A stretch of 64,000 nt of DNA from Hermatobates lingyangjiaoensis. Taxonomy: Eukaryota; Arthropoda; Insecta; Hemiptera; Hermatobatidae. The position numbers and the translations under genes are program-made. Below are positions 12,108 through 24,552 of this stretch, piece by piece. The first letter of the stretch is position 1. Every line of letters begins with the position of its first letter. A model generated the notes under the pieces. The model searched no databases. It saw only the letters and a program-made list of their open reading frames with translations, and had not been told where the DNA came from. The stretch lies in assembly GCA_026182355.1 (NCBI GenBank), contig JAPFBL010000233.1, forward strand, positions 1,612,001 to 1,676,000, written 5' to 3'.

Positions 12108-12160
<53 letters not shown>

Positions 12161-12163
12161 AAG
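12108..12163. repeat. (TA)n(GA)n microsatellite
   Basis: A (TA) run passes directly into (GA). The serine/leucine and YI frames across it are not genes. Confidence 0.95.
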
Positions 12164-12235
12164 AGCTGAATAACTGAATAGCTGAAAATAAAGAGAAAAA
12201 CATTAACATAGGCAGACAAAACATATATATGTAAA

Positions 12236-12380
12236 TTAAATGAAATGGTTCCACGAACAAAATAAACATATTTGCAAAAAAACACACAGAAATGAAACAA
12301 AAACTCACTACAATATTTCGATGGCCTAGTCATCAGAAAGATAGTAGTGAGTTAATTTTTCATTTCTGTGTGTTCTGTTT

Positions 12381-12415
<35 letters not shown>
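12236..12415 (-). mobile_element. Family E inverted copy with hammerhead-like motif, then (TA)n
   Basis: On the minus strand the core CTGATGA (12336-12330) precedes GAAATATT (from 12319). The outer sequences AACTCACTAC and GTAGTGAGTT are a perfect 10-bp match for an extended helix I with an internal loop, the best helix I in the window. Helix II is weak here. The tail (cacacagaaatg) resembles the 3' end of the PLE at 59.4 kb. (TA)n occupies about 12384-12415. Confidence 0.6.
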
Positions 12416-12419
<4 letters not shown>

Positions 12420-12421
12420 TA

Positions 12422-12631
12422 GGTTTCACATAACACATGGATTAACAATCAATGATAAAACCACTCTATAAAATGGGAAAAAAAGACTAAGATCTTTCAA
12501 CCGTAACAAGCGGTCTTCATCAGAGTGAACCCAACATCAGTTTAGTTTTGACTCTGACGAAGACCGCTTGTTACGGATGAAAGATCTTTATCTTTTTTTC
12601 CTATTTCATATTGTGGTTTGATCATTATATA

Positions 12632-12632
<1 letters not shown>
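12422..12632. mobile_element. Family G palindrome, copy 1
   Basis: The minus arm (12422-12535) and plus arm (12545-12628) face each other. The plus core CTGACGA is at 12554-12560, helix II is built on GACCG and CGG around CTTGTTA, and GAAA is at 12579. Tail sequence gtggtttgatcatt then enters (TA)n (about 12627-12703). G is the most frequent repeat in the window, with about 15 loci. No ORF belongs to it. Confidence 0.75.
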
Positions 12633-12686
<54 letters not shown>

Positions 12687-12704
12687 ATATATATATTAAC
12701 CCGA

Positions 12705-15700
12705 GTGTAAATACGTTGTCTTCAGAATTGCTTGTAAGTCATTAGAAATAATGGAATAGTTTCTGAAGTCATTAATTAATTTCTATATAATGTTAAAAAT
12801 GGTTTTGAATCTTATTAAAAAAGTAACTTGTGTTTTATGCTTGGTCCCCTGAGGACATATCATGTAGAAAAAACTGAAATTGTATAAGCAGATATTACCT
12901 TTTTGTGTGACTTTTCTGTAATAAATACTTGAATTTAATAATAATAAAAAATTGACTTATTTGTAATAGTGCTTAGATATATATATACTTCAGAGTATCT
13001 AAAGTAAAGAAGAAAATATATTACTTTCTAGAAATAGAAATAGTTGAAGCTGTTCCTTTAGAATTGAGAAACGTATGTTGTTTAGAAAGAAAAGTTAGAG
13101 AAATAGAAGCCCTTTTATAATGTGACAAGAGCAGAATGCAATCAATGTTTATATTCTAGCAAACTTGCAAGGTGTGTTAACTGTGAGAGGATTTACAGAG
13201 GTGATGCGAGTTTTGTCAGAGAAAGATTCGGTGATACAAAAGTAAGTTGTAAACAAGTTGAAGTGGAGATGCATCTGTGCTGGAGCGAGCAGATCGATCG
13301 TCAGTAGTCAACAGTGGGCCGAGGACAAGCCCCTTACTGGGTTACAAAACACCCCCACAACACGACGTGACCAATGCCATGCCATTTGCTTTTCACCAAA
13401 AAAAAAAAAAAAAAACCTTCATATGCAATCGAATCCCAATTATTTGTACAGACCTTCTACACAACAATGATGTACAAACTATCGCCTAAAAATATTCTTA
13501 ACTAAGCAAATGTTGTTAGTACATGAACAGTTAATAATAAAGTAAACCGAAATCTGTTTTACCTCTTACGCGATCAGTTTATCACTTTACCCATTTAAAA
13601 TGAGAACAATAAATCGAATCAGAGCTATCAAAGCACATTCCAAGTCTATTATAACATCGACATTTATTCATTCTCTGCTTGTATATTTTAACGATTACAA
13701 CACCACACTCAGATTACATTATCAGGAGTTTAAGCATAATTAAAACACTTTCAGGGGAAGACTTACGTAGATGAGTGTAGCCTAATATATCATACAATAT
13801 ATGTTAAGATACTTTTATAAATATGTTTTGTTTAAAAGAAAATTGAATACATTAAAATAAAGGTTTTTAAATCTGATAAAATCCTAAAAAGAAACCTCGA
13901 ACACTTATATTATTTAGTAATAAACTTGGAAGCAATATTGAAAGTATAAGGTGAACATAGTCCATTCAGAGTTACATAGAGTGAAATTAACAAAATGTTA
14001 ATTTACTATGAAGCTTTCAGGGTTGAATAGAAAGCAGTTGCTGAATTATAGTGCTGTCATGTTCTCTCATGACGCGTGCAGTAAGTAAAGTATATATTCT
14101 TATCATGACGATTCAGTGTTATATGGGGGGTATTTATCAAAGTATAGCGCTGCCCTGTCATATCCAGTGTCTCATGGTATGATATTCTGGGAGTATCCTG
14201 CTACGGTACTTTTTTTTTTTTTAAATAGGGTGCAATAATCAAGGTATAGCACTACTAAGTTCTGTTCAGCATTAACATGTAGTCTAATTGTTGGAGTATA
14301 GAACTTATTTTATCATTCTAAGTCAACAACTATCAAAAAACTTCATTAACATGATATTCTCAGTATTTCATGGGGTGCAATTGTGGGTCTAGTATGTAGT
14401 TGTAAGTGTGCAATCTTCAAGGATAATATATTGCCTTCAGTGTCATATTGAATCCAGTTGTCAAAGTTTAATGCGCTAGTATATCGTCACCAGTGCCATA
14501 GTGTATATTTGCGAATTCTAACACTGTGAGATTCTTTAGAATCTCACACAACGAATATTGTGATTGTAGTCTTGTGACAATTTATGTGACTATTTAGAGA
14601 AAATTGCAGCTTTAAACTTATATCTGCAGTGGTCACAACTGATAAGCAGTGTAAATGATTATAATATTGACAATAAAAGTATATTAGAATACTCACTTTG
14701 TAATTATAAAAGAAACATACTTAATAGAAAAGGTAAAAAACATGTTAGTGTTCTAAATTTAGAACAGAAAAATATAATAATTAACTTCAACTTTTTAATT
14801 TAGAATCCATTGGAAGTAAAGGGATTCTTGATAATATTACTTGGATGCATTTATTTTTTTTCTAGAAAAACAGAAAAAATTGAAAGAGAAGTAAATGTCT
14901 TGTAATGTTTGCAGTAAACTAAATATACATTTGTAACTTCAAAATGGTTACAAATATCAATAATTTAAAATAACGCAATGCTACATAATAAATAGATATA
15001 GACTAAATTTTATGTACTAATCCAGTACAAGCTCTATAAAACGTAAAACAAATTTTATAAGGACCTGTTTTGAAACGATTACTACATTTAGAAAATCTTT
15101 TAAATGATTTCTTATTTTTTTTATCTTTTAACATTAATAAGATATTGAAATAATTTATTTTCTGTTACAAATATTTTTCTTTTAACAAAGTATTTCTATT
15201 TTGTTTAATCTTTATAGTTTATAGTAAATTACTTTTGTTCTATGTTTTCTGATGACAAACTGTTGTTCTAAATATCGACCTAACTAAGTGCTTTATCCTG
15301 TTTTGTATATTGTAGTTTCATAAACTCCAGCTGGGCCACCCTTTTTATATTCTAAAATGCTTATATAAAACAACTTGATTTCTAGTTGACTTCTATAATT
15401 AAGAACATAGATTACAAGGAAAATACATTCATCCTTTCAGTAAAACATTTTCAGTTGTAAACCTGTATGCTACTGTGATTGATACCCAGAAAAAATGATC
15501 CTACAGAATATTTACCAAAAAAGATATTATTAATTATTACTCATCAAAACAAATCTTTCATTTTTGCCAAACAGTTTTATCGATCGGATGAAATATAATA
15601 TTTACTACATCCTTTTAAATTATTTCATTTTAATTCTGTTCAGTTAAATCAGAGACACTTAAAATGTAATTCATTTATATAAATTGAAGATAGGTGTTTT

Positions 15701-15988
15701 ATTATTTAGTATTTTTTAAATATTGGAAAGCGATCTTTATTTGGACGTCACTTCGTAAACAGAAAAATTATAGTTGTTTTAGTCCAGAAGACACTGGCCA
15801 ATTTCTTTCAAATGGCAAAAACAGAATTCTTTTGTCAAATAAGGGTGATGTTAATGCAAACTTTCTAATACCTGTCAGAGCTAACAGTAACACAAATATG
15901 AAATTTGGTGATTTCTCTCCGTTGGTTTTTGAAATATCCACCTTACTTACTTCTGAATATTTCTCATCAACACTGCCTTCTAGCTCAC
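12705..15988. other. AT-rich stretch; GC-richer patch 13120-13400
   Basis: The patch at 13122-13400 holds overlapping frames of 61-70 codons, one with several cysteines (CNQCLYSSKLARCVNC), and a GTAAGT that could be a splice donor at about 13242. No domain is recognised and no matching acceptor or neighbouring exon is evident. Around 14040-14560 short CG-richer segments recur irregularly. The remainder is featureless. Confidence 0.35.
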
Positions 15989-16076
15989 TCCGTCTTTCTC
16001 TCTCATTCACTCTCTCTCGCTCTTACTCTCTCTCTCTCTCTCCTCTCTCTCACATACACACACACACACACACACA

Positions 16077-16116
<40 letters not shown>

Positions 16117-16122
16117 TTCTAT
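15989..16122. repeat. Compound (CT)n(CA)n(TA)n microsatellite
   Basis: CT-rich, then CA, then TA dinucleotide runs. Long frames across it are low-complexity translations. Confidence 0.95.
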
Positions 16123-16300
16123 AAGTCGGCAACAGATCTTCATCCAAGCATACATTGTTGAAAAGCAGAGCAAAATTTACCTGGGAAATTTGCTATTTGC
16201 ATTGCCCCCGCAACATAGAAGTGTACTTAGGAAAACAGAACAGCTACTTAAAAAAATCGTGAATGCAGAAGCTGCTCTGCTTTTCAACATTATATATATA
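16098..16300. pseudogene. Two PLE N-terminal fragments in inverted orientation
   Basis: The minus strand at 16175-16098 reads ALLFNNVCLDEDLLPTYRNI, then IYIYI into (TA)n. The plus strand at 16236-16300 reads LLKKIVNAEAALLFNIIYI and also ends in (TA)n. They are two halves of the same PLE peptide, pointing away from each other, with about 60 bp between. Both are truncated at the microsatellite. Confidence 0.5.
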
Positions 16301-16308
16301 TATATATA

Positions 16309-16554
16309 TGTAGTTCAATATAGACAAAGAAACATAGAGAAATCGAAAGAACACACTTACAGTCTCTAATTTTTGGTTTGAACCGTCTTCAGGAGAGATA
16401 AGAGAGGGAAACCAAGCGCACTGGTTCAGAGACGGCTGCAGACGGTTGGGTCTCAAACCGAAAATTAGAGACTGTAAGTGTGTTCTTTCGATTTCTCTAT
16501 GTTTCTTTGTCTATATTGAACTATATTTGTCCGTTTTGGATCGTATTTCCAACG

Positions 16555-16560
<6 letters not shown>
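16309..16560. mobile_element. Family H palindrome with hammerhead-like motif
   Basis: The minus arm has CTGAAGA at 16392-16386, then a GGUU / AACC stem. The plus arm carries the variant CTGCAGA (16436-16442), then GGUU / AACC and GAAAAUUA. AAUU is a self-complementary helix III and GAG after it can pair with CUC before the core. The right tail (tattgaactatatttgtccg) is shared with 58920-58980. The internal piece ggtttccctctcttatctc (complement of about 16394-16413) recurs near 40769. Confidence 0.65.

Positions 16561-16600
<40 letters not shown>
16557..16600. repeat. (TA)n
   Basis: Separates families H and G. Confidence 0.95.
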
Positions 16601-16601
<1 letters not shown>

Positions 16602-16822
16602 TAATGATGAAACTACTATAAAAAATGGGAGAACAAGAGTAAGATCTTTTAACCGTAACAAGTGGTCTTCGTCAGAGTCAAAAACCTAACTGGGTTGGGT
16701 TGGTTTTTGACTCTGACGAAGACCGCTTGTTACGGTTAAAAGATCTTAGTCTTGTTTTCCCATTTCTTATTGTGGTTTGATCATTGATTGTTGTTTCACG
16801 TGTTTATGTGAAATTTTTTTAT
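16601..16822. mobile_element. Family G palindrome, copy 2
   Basis: Minus arm 16601-16685 and plus arm 16705-16818. The plus core CTGACGA is at 16713-16719, followed by the GACCG / CGGTT hairpin. The expected GAAA reads AAAA here, so this copy has lost G12 of the core. The plus arm ends in the usual cacgtgtttatgtgaaat. Confidence 0.75.
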
Positions 16823-16829
16823 AAATACA

Positions 16830-16920
16830 TACATAAATATGTATATATACAGACACATGCACTTACACACACATATGTATATACAAGCACGCACGCACTC
16901 ACTTCTCTCCTGTTCTCTCA

Positions 16921-16991
<71 letters not shown>

Positions 16992-16992
16992 C
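16830..16992. repeat. Compound microsatellite (TACA)n, (CT)n, (CA)n
   Basis: Clean CT run from about 16922 and CA run from about 16956. Confidence 0.95.
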
Positions 16993-16999
16993 ACTGAGT

Positions 17000-18331
17000 C
17001 TTCTTAATATTCATCCTAAATATAGGTAAAAACGGGGGGACATTTTAAGTTAATAATGAAATTCTAGTTGAATATAATGTCTATAATGAATTTGTTAAAG
17101 ACGTGATTGTTTTTTGTAATCCGGAATAAAGAAATAAAATTTTTGGCCCTAAGATTTCAATAACTCTTTTGAAAGGTAGAATTTTCGAACAGCTCCAAAC
17201 GAAAGGCTGAAACATAAAAACCTAAGCTATACATCGGAGAAAGGAAGGTGAATGTTTAGTGGCCTCATATTCGTTATGTTTTACTTTAATTTATAAAAAT
17301 GTACGAACCCATTGTTTGAGGCTTTCAATAATTTGAATGTAATATTTCAATTTATTGTTGTGATTATTATTAATCGCTTTTTATTATGACTGAATTAGAA
17401 AAAAAAACAGAAAATACAATCCAACAAGTGTACAAGAACACTATATTCTCAGAGATTTTAATTCTTCTGAATTATATTTATAATTTTTAATTAAAAAAAA
17501 TGAGGAAATTAACAAAACATTTGTTTAACATAAGTAACGAATATACCAGTAGTAGTTAAAAAAAAAAAATAAAGAATAGAATTTTGGAGGCGAGAAACCA
17601 ATTCCATTATAAACCCGCCATCTAGAAAGAATTCAGAAAATGTTACCACTTATCTCGCCTGCTTGTTGAATGATTTATGGCTTGCACGTCTTATCAACTT
17701 CATACAACGATAATGTGTTTAAGAAATTTATCATTTTCCTTCAAGACTTATTTACAGATATGCTTAATCTTAGATTATTCATTTACTTTGACAGACCAGG
17801 CATTTCTGTTATTTCTCTAAATTGATTTTATCTGCTTGTAGGTTTACTTCTTAGTTATGGAGTATATGTGTGCGTGTGTGTGCCGGCGTTTGTTCAGGAA
17901 TGCGTGTACACGCTTCAAGTTAGAGTGTTGATAAAGCAAATTACTAGTAAAGCAAGATAGCTCTCATTATGAAAATGGATTGCATTTATGAAATAATGAC
18001 CTGTGGATAATCAACTTTATTTCCCATTATACTAACTTTTATATCAACAGTTTCTCCCGTCCTACTAACACTGAATTTATTATATTCAGAGTTAGTAGGA
18101 CAGGATTAACTACTGAAATACCCTGGAACTATTTTTACAATACAAAAAAAATACAATCATTGGACTTATTTAACTAATATGTAAGAACTAATATTACCAA
18201 TAAATGAAAAAAAACAACATCATTTTAACCTGAATTTACCAAAAGTAATATAACCTCACTAACAACCTCAATTCAAAGACCAATTGAGTTTTTCTTTTAT
18301 ACTGGTTTGCTACCGTGTAGAGATGATATCA
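17000..18331. other. AT-rich stretch with one hairpin at 18058-18103
   Basis: The hairpin has arms gtcctactaac and gttagtaggac with one mismatched base beyond. It is not followed by features suggesting a gene end. Nothing else is recognised. Confidence 0.5.
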
Positions 18332-18648
18332 AACTTTTTTTTTTATTGTTTAAACAGATTCCCTAGCGGGTGATAACGTCAGCTGTTTACCGGCTTTGTT
18401 TGACCGGTGATACTACAGACTCTACATTGGGAATCCTAAATTTTGCCTAACTCAAGTACATTTTGTAGGGATCATTAACGTGTACCTCATATCGTACAGG
18501 CTCGGGACTGACAGCTTAACGTACTCCCCGAGTGACGATATACGCAGATTTATTCACCTCCCGCTTGAATAAATCGACAGCCATGTGGGGATCGAACCCC
18601 GGACTACCAGCCCAGAGGGGAGTTAACAACTGATCTAACCTGGCCCTC
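18332..18648 (-). mobile_element. tRNA-derived SINE, copy 1
   Basis: Read on the minus strand it begins GGGCCAGGTTAGATCAGTTG, an A-box-like start, and carries a B box GGTTCGATCCCC about 50 bp in. A body of about 200 bp follows, shared with the copies at 32.1, 39.1 and 46.7 kb. It ends in a conserved tail (gctgacgttatcacccgcta) and an AATAAA-like A-rich end. The polymerase III promoter boxes imply a tRNA ancestor; the partner LINE is not visible here. Confidence 0.8.
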
Positions 18649-19733
18649 TTCTTTAATTATTAATTTAGATTACCACGAGAAGTGTGCAGGCATGTAGTAA
18701 ATATTGAAAAAAAAGTTCGTTACGGATGTTTATATACTGTGGACTTTTTATTGGGTCCAGAGATGTGTAGCATGGAACACAAAATAATTTTGAGCAACTT
18801 ATAAATATCATAGCAAATCTAATATAAATCATAGCATATAAATAGCAAAGTTAATAAATATCATAATTCTTTACGAAAAGTTTATTCAGAAATAACTAAT
18901 GCAGACACTTATTATCTATTTAACAAGACACTCAATTAAAAGCCAATAGAATATTTCTGCTGTGACATGTAAGTTCTACACTTTCAATTGTCCTCCATAT
19001 AACTTGTTTGAATTTTACAAATAGTCCTTAAATAAATTATGTTATAACCAGTTCATGGAGTGTCACGTTAGGGTAGTTTCCACACCTCTGCTTTAAATTG
19101 ACATTCCTTAACCTGTTGCTTGTTAGATAATTGTATCTCTCAGAGTCAATTTAGTAGATTGAGGTACAATTATTGATGACTTACTATTTTTTTTAAATAT
19201 TTTAAATTATATTACCAACAAAATAAATAGAATTGAAGTAATTCATATTAGCAACAGTTAATTAATAATTAAAAACAAAGTTTGAAAAGTGGATATTTAT
19301 TCATTTTTCATTTATGGATGCAATTTTTAGTTAGAATGAAGCAATACCAGTTTTTTTTTACTCTCTGTAAAGAGGAAATAATTTGTTGTTTATTCCCTAA
19401 ATGAATGGCTGTCGTAAAAAATGTAATATCAAAGTAGATTTTCCCTGATATATGACAATTAAAAAAAATGAGAAGTTCTATTAAAAAAATTAATTAACTT
19501 GTCAACAGTTAGCTTTCAAAAAAATGTGATATAAATAAGGCATTATTGAACTGTATTATAAAATATCTCTGAATAACAACAGCCGAAATTACATCGTAGA
19601 ACCAGCACAACTTTACCTCATAAAAAAACCTTCCTCTTGGTCAAATTATTATTATATATATATATATATTCTTATATATTATATACATTCTTATAGATTA
19701 CATTTACTTTGCTATCTTAAGTCTATAAATAAA
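18649..19733. other. AT-rich stretch without a recognisable feature
   Basis: A short (TA)n is at about 19654-19670. No gene or dispersed repeat is recognised. Confidence 0.5.
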
Positions 19734-19950
19734 TAGTGCATTGATTTAAAAGCAACCTACCACTTGACCTAAAGGATAACTAACGCAGTTGTAGGACACC
19801 ATAATAACTGACACTCTCGGTAGGTTTCAATAAAGATAACATATATATGTTGGTTGAAACCTACCAACAGTGTCAGTTATTATGGTGTCCTACAACTGCG
19901 TCAGTTATCCATTAGGTCAAGTGGTAGGTTGCTTTTAAATCAATGCACTA
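19734..19950. mobile_element. Foldback element, about 100-bp arms
   Basis: Arms 19734-19836 and about 19850-19950 are inverted copies (tagtgcattgattt at the outer ends) with about three visible differences and a short AT centre. No hammerhead-like core is present, so I keep it apart from families A-M. Length 217 bp suggests a foldback MITE or a palindromic repeat. Confidence 0.7.
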
Positions 19951-20078
19951 GGGTACGTATGGTGAGTTAGTGTACCTAGTTCCTCGTGAATTTAAAAGAC
20001 TCTTAAGGGCTTTTGAAAAGTTATCTAAAAAATAAATTAAAAAAAACAGTAAATTCAATCTCATATATATATATATAA

Positions 20079-20200
20079 GTTGGTTTTTGACTCTGACGAA
20101 GACCGCTTGTTACGGTTGAAAGGTCTTAGTCTTGTTTTCCTATTTCTTATTGTGGTTTGATCATTGATTGTTATTTCACGTGTTTATGTGAAATATTTTT
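20079..20200 (+). mobile_element. Family G, single plus copy 3
   Basis: CTGACGA at 20093-20099 with intact helix II and TTGAAAGGTC. It is preceded and followed by (TA)n (20061-20077, about 20201-20226). No inverted partner. Confidence 0.75.
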
Positions 20201-20230
20201 ATATATATATATACATATATATATGTATAA

Positions 20231-20518
20231 AACAGTTCAAAATTGAGGATAGGTAGCACACAAAGTAAAGAAACACACTTACAAACTCAAATTTTTGAGT
20301 AATCTGTATTCAGGAGAAAACAGAAAAGGAAAACAAGCTCGTTGTAGACGCAACATCTAGTAACCGACACGGCAACCAACTTTTCTCCTGAAGACGGATT
20401 GCTCGAAAATTTGAGTTTGTAAGTGTGTTTCTTTACTTTGTGTGCTACCTATTCTCAATTTTGATCGGTTATTGTGTCCAATTTGGATCGTTTTTCCGTT
20501 TATTAAGTGAATATGTAT
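20231..20518. mobile_element. Family I palindrome with hammerhead-like motif
   Basis: Minus arm 20231-20318 and plus arm 20380-20518. The plus core CTGAAGA is at 20388-20394; GAAAAUUU starts at 20405, with AAUU as possible helix III, and GAG / CUC can form helix I. Helix II is weak by eye. A single related copy is at 41396-41528. Confidence 0.65.
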
Positions 20519-20529
20519 ATATATAGGTG

Positions 20530-20815
20530 ATAAACGAAGTGTGATGCAGAAGGACTGATTACATTTAAAATAAACTCTGATACATAGAAAAAGATGTAAC
20601 GATCCGGCGCACTTTTCAATATATTGACCGTTATGGTGGTCGTCTTCAAGAGAAGAATTGAATTGACGTAGGGACGACCGTCAACTATCGTCGTCCCTCT
20701 GTCCCTTTGTCATCTCTCCATCAATTCACTTCTCCTGAGAACGATCGCCATAACGGTCGAAATATTGAAAAGTGAGTCCTATTGTTACGTTTCTTTCTAC
20801 ATGTCACAGTTAATA
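20530..20815. mobile_element. Family J palindrome with hammerhead-like motif
   Basis: Minus arm about 20570-20662, plus arm about 20714-20812. The minus core reads TTGAAGA, the plus core CTGAGAA (20734). Comparing both suggests an ancestral CTGAAGA. Helix II GACCG / CGGUC with loop CCAUAA is present, followed by GAAAUAUU. CACTT and AAGTG flank the core and can extend helix I. Confidence 0.65.
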
Positions 20816-20834
20816 TATATATATATATATATAG
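20813..20834. repeat. (TA)n
   Basis: Clean dinucleotide run between J and E copies. Confidence 0.95.
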
Positions 20835-20839
20835 TTAAC

Positions 20840-20935
20840 ACATGAAAGAGAAAAAACAAATAAAGACACGCACAAAAGACTCACAACGATATTTCGACAG
20901 TCGTCGTCATCGGGTAGAAGTAGTCCCTTTGAGTA
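20840..20935 (-). mobile_element. Family E fragment (PLE 3' end)
   Basis: On the minus strand it reads CCGATGA, one C, GAC / GTC helix II, GAAATATCG, closely matching the 3' end of the PLE at 60725-60750. One change (T4 to C) affects the core. No coding part remains. Confidence 0.65.
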
Positions 20936-20956
20936 GCTGAAGCTAACTCTATTATA

Positions 20957-20996
20957 TTATATATATATCTTTATATTATATTATATTGTTTTATAT

Positions 20997-21036
<40 letters not shown>

Positions 21037-21240
21037 TATATATACAGATTCAATAATATATCGACCGTTTGATAGAATAGGTGTGTTTGATAAAACCAAC
21101 GTAGCGGTTTTATTTTAAAACCTTTTTCTAAGTAAAAAATTCTTACTTCTGCCTATGACTTCGACAGTTTATTCGAAGGTTTTTGCTGGTTAAGATTGTT
21201 GTTCCTTATACCTTGTTGATATACCTCCTTATATTATTGA
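20957..21240. mobile_element. (TA)n followed by a rearranged family B fragment
   Basis: The block from about 21047 matches the family B start (cgaccgtttgatagaatagg). It is followed by shuffled pieces of B, including ttattcgaaggtttttgctg. The order differs from 1176-2087, implying template jumping or later deletion. Confidence 0.55.
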
Positions 21241-21243
21241 TAT

Positions 21244-21425
21244 AAAGAAAAGATTTCACATAAACACGTGAAATAACAATCAATGATCAAACCACAATAA
21301 GAAATGGTCTGAGCAAAACAATTAGTCTTGTTTTCCCATTTCTTATTGTGGTTTGATCATTGATATATCATATTATATATCAATGATCAAACCATTGATT
21401 GTTATATTACGTGTTTATGTAAAAT

Positions 21426-21470
<45 letters not shown>

Positions 21471-21476
21471 ATATAT
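21244..21476. mobile_element. Family G distal parts, copy 4, and (TA)n
   Basis: Inverted G tails (cacgtgaaataacaatcaat and its complement) meet without the hammerhead-like core, which was deleted from both arms. (TA)n fills 21433-21476. Confidence 0.7.
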
Positions 21477-21479
21477 GTG

Positions 21480-24400
21480 CATCAAACATTAATGAAATAG
21501 TGAATAAAGAAAATAATTGGCAATAACATAGAGAAAAAATATCATATTGTTATAAATGATATAATGAATTCGTATTCAAGTTATAAAATAGATATGGAGA
21601 TAAAATACAAAAAATCCATTCTAGCTGAGAGTTGATAGCTCAACCAAAAATCGAAGAGAAATAAGATTTTAAACTGGCAGTTAATAAGATTTCAAATACA
21701 GTGATACAAGATCAAATACTGTGATATTTGAAATTTAAATATGTTAAACTCATTTTTTTAATATTCGTTTAAATTATTTGCCAATAACAACATCATAATA
21801 ATAAAATGAGTTTTGTTTAGTTCTTAATATTAAAAATAATGTTTAAAACAATATGAATTGAAATTGAAATGAATACTAATTCAACAATTCATATTTAAAA
21901 TATTATGTGACATTATGTTTTAATATTTGTATATAATATAAACAAATAGAATAGTCTTGTATTAGGGGTCCATTTGTTGTGGTATGTAGTCATTTAAATA
22001 ATAACAAGACATCATAATAATACACACTGAGACAAAACAAAAAAAGATAATCCGCTTTGGAGTACAAAAGAGGTTCACAACGTCTACTCAAAAGAATAAT
22101 GTACAAGATATTGGTTGAGATAGAAGTAATCTTGAATCCTCTTAAAGTTAATGGTGATAATCTCGGTGGAAAAATGGCGTGGACCTGAGAAAGTGGTAGG
22201 GGATGTAATAATAGAGAGGTTTTGTCGAGGCAATCTAGGGCGCGTTTGAAGGTACTTCAACCACCACTACATTAGCATTGCCTTACGCATCCTTCTATCC
22301 TTTGGCAAATGTTTAGGACATCGCCTAATCATCAATTGCCAATTCATTATTCAATGAATTCAAGAGACCATCACTACATTAGCATTGCCTTTTGCTCCAT
22401 TCTACTGCTTGCAAATTATTAGCATTCCTTACCACTTCTCAATTACTTAGTTCATTAGATTATCAGATTCAATTTATTGGTTTAAATTAATGTTTAATCA
22501 TTCTGGGCTGACAGTTTAAATTTGAACTCATAATTTTCCCCAATAGTTCATTTGTTCATTGAGTCTTTCACAGCACTAAAGACGTCCTACTCGTATACAT
22601 TATAATAACATGAAATAGCGTACTATAATAATATTCATATGAAGGTATCATTCGTCATACTAATAAATTCAGTGTGAGATGCATTTCTAGAATTTTTCGT
22701 GCCGAAATTTATTAAGAAGAATATATTTTTTTGATTCTGTTTTCAAACTGAATTGTTATTCTAAGCTATTGAATTCGTTCTACATTTTCTTTTCTATTTC
22801 TTCAGTGAATTTTGTGGAAAGCAGTGAATAATCATTTACATGACAAAGGAGATATTCACATTGCCAAGAATACATGCTTCACAAACAAGTTGAAGGAATT
22901 CGACTTGCGCTATTTATCAACAAATTTCTCTTACGCTAGATTTATAATTATACTAGCAGTCATTCCACCTATCAAAAGAGAAGAAATTATCAATAATAAT
23001 TATTATCATAAAAACAATGAATTTTCCTCAAAATTGTGGCATAAAGGTTTCAACTCTTCTGCATTGTATAATATCTGTGATCAATTTTAAGCAAATTGCC
23101 ATTTATTTATTAAAATTATAATTAAACAAGAATATAAATAATTTTAATGGATACAACATTATCATGAATTCAGAGTTATTATAACGAATTCAGAAAATAA
23201 TAAATTTTATCAAATAATATTAATTAACCTGCAGTTCTTAATTTCATCATTACAAAGAAGTGCAAATGTATGAAACAGAGTGAGATCTTAAAGTAGCAAA
23301 AAAGTCCGTCTTAAATGTTAGGTGAGGAAAATTTGCTCAACTAACATGAGGATTGTCAGCTTCATACTTTTACAAATTATTATATTTCGAAGTCATAACA
23401 CAACATAGACATGACAGTCATAATTGTATAAATTTAACTTGTTCAGAGTATAGTTCGTAGTATAATATATGTATTTAAATTTTCTGAAAAGTAATAAGTT
23501 TTAAAATATTCTGAACTGCATATTATTATTTATCTTTCATTTCATATGATTTTTGCATATTTCGTTGGACACAATCTAAAAGTTATTAATCGTCAATACA
23601 TTATAATTCATCTGATTTTTTTTTTCTACCAAAATGATTCAATGCATAGGAGAAGATGCAGTTGTAATGCATGATTGGCTATCACTTGATCTATTTTGCA
23701 ATTCTAATTTACGCGAGAAAGACCTGACTGAGTCTATAAAAGTTCAATTATTTTTATTATGGACTGTTGAAAGGTGTTCGCTTATTCATCGTACTAAAGC
23801 ATCAACATGCTAAAGGCTTAAAGAATACAGTTTTTATGTTTAAAATTTGATTTGTATACATGAACTTGTTGATGGAATCAAAATTGTACCATTACAATAT
23901 TGGTAATATTGCATGAAAAGAAATATCTAGTGGCAATATGCTATAACTCCGCTAATTCTTCACATATTAGTCACATCTTCTATCAATCACTTTTAAATTT
24001 GAACATGCAAAAATAAAAAAAAATCATGAATATTTATCTATTGTTGTTTATTTTATGTTAGACAGTGCTAGGATAAAAAATCGCAAAACATATTCGAACA
24101 AATATGTTGCTGATTATGAAGATGTTGACTAACATATCATGTATGATCGTTGACAGAATAAATTTCCATGTCAATTTGATAATATATAATACAAAATGAA
24201 GAGATGTAGATAACACTTTGAACAGTTCTTTTAATAAGCCTTGAGAATGAGAATGAGATGAGAGAATGAGAACAAAGATCGGCGAAACATTGCCTTGTAA
24301 TCAGAAGTTATTAACCTTGGATCTGATCCACAATATCCAAATTATTGTTTGAAGAATAAGTGGTCGTGAAGCTGTATCGAAGTCTTACAAATATGGTTTG

Positions 24401-24507
24401 AAAACCGAACAACCGAAATATTGCAAATGAACGCAATGAAAGCTTAAATATTTTGAAGGTTTTTGAGTCTATTGAGATGCTAAAAAGTCAATCTGAGCTA
24501 ATGACAT
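21480..24507. other. AT-rich stretch; unassigned frame 22812-23090; small duplication
   Basis: The 92-codon plus frame at 22812-23090 starts MWKAVNNHLHDKGDIHIAKN and has no family motif I recognise. A short direct repeat (actacattagcattgcctt) occurs at about 22266 and 22374. Nothing else is assigned. Confidence 0.4.
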
Positions 24508-24552
24508 GTGTGTGAGTGTGTGTGTGTGTGTGTGTGTGTTGTGTGTGTGTGT
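24508..24552. repeat. (GT)n microsatellite
   Basis: Interrupted GT run. A second (GT)n is at about 24860-24891. Confidence 0.95.

Noticed and set aside
13122..13489. Possible small cysteine-rich gene with a splice donor
   Set aside because: Three overlapping frames compete, no domain is recognised and no partner exon is visible; left as an unassigned patch.
15694..16369. Frames of about 155 codons across the CT/CA/TA microsatellite
   Set aside because: Low-complexity translation; unrelated flanks and no conserved motif.
18560..18648. tRNA gene
   Set aside because: A and B box text is present, but the clover-leaf is not maintained and the same head recurs in several SINE copies with a shared body.
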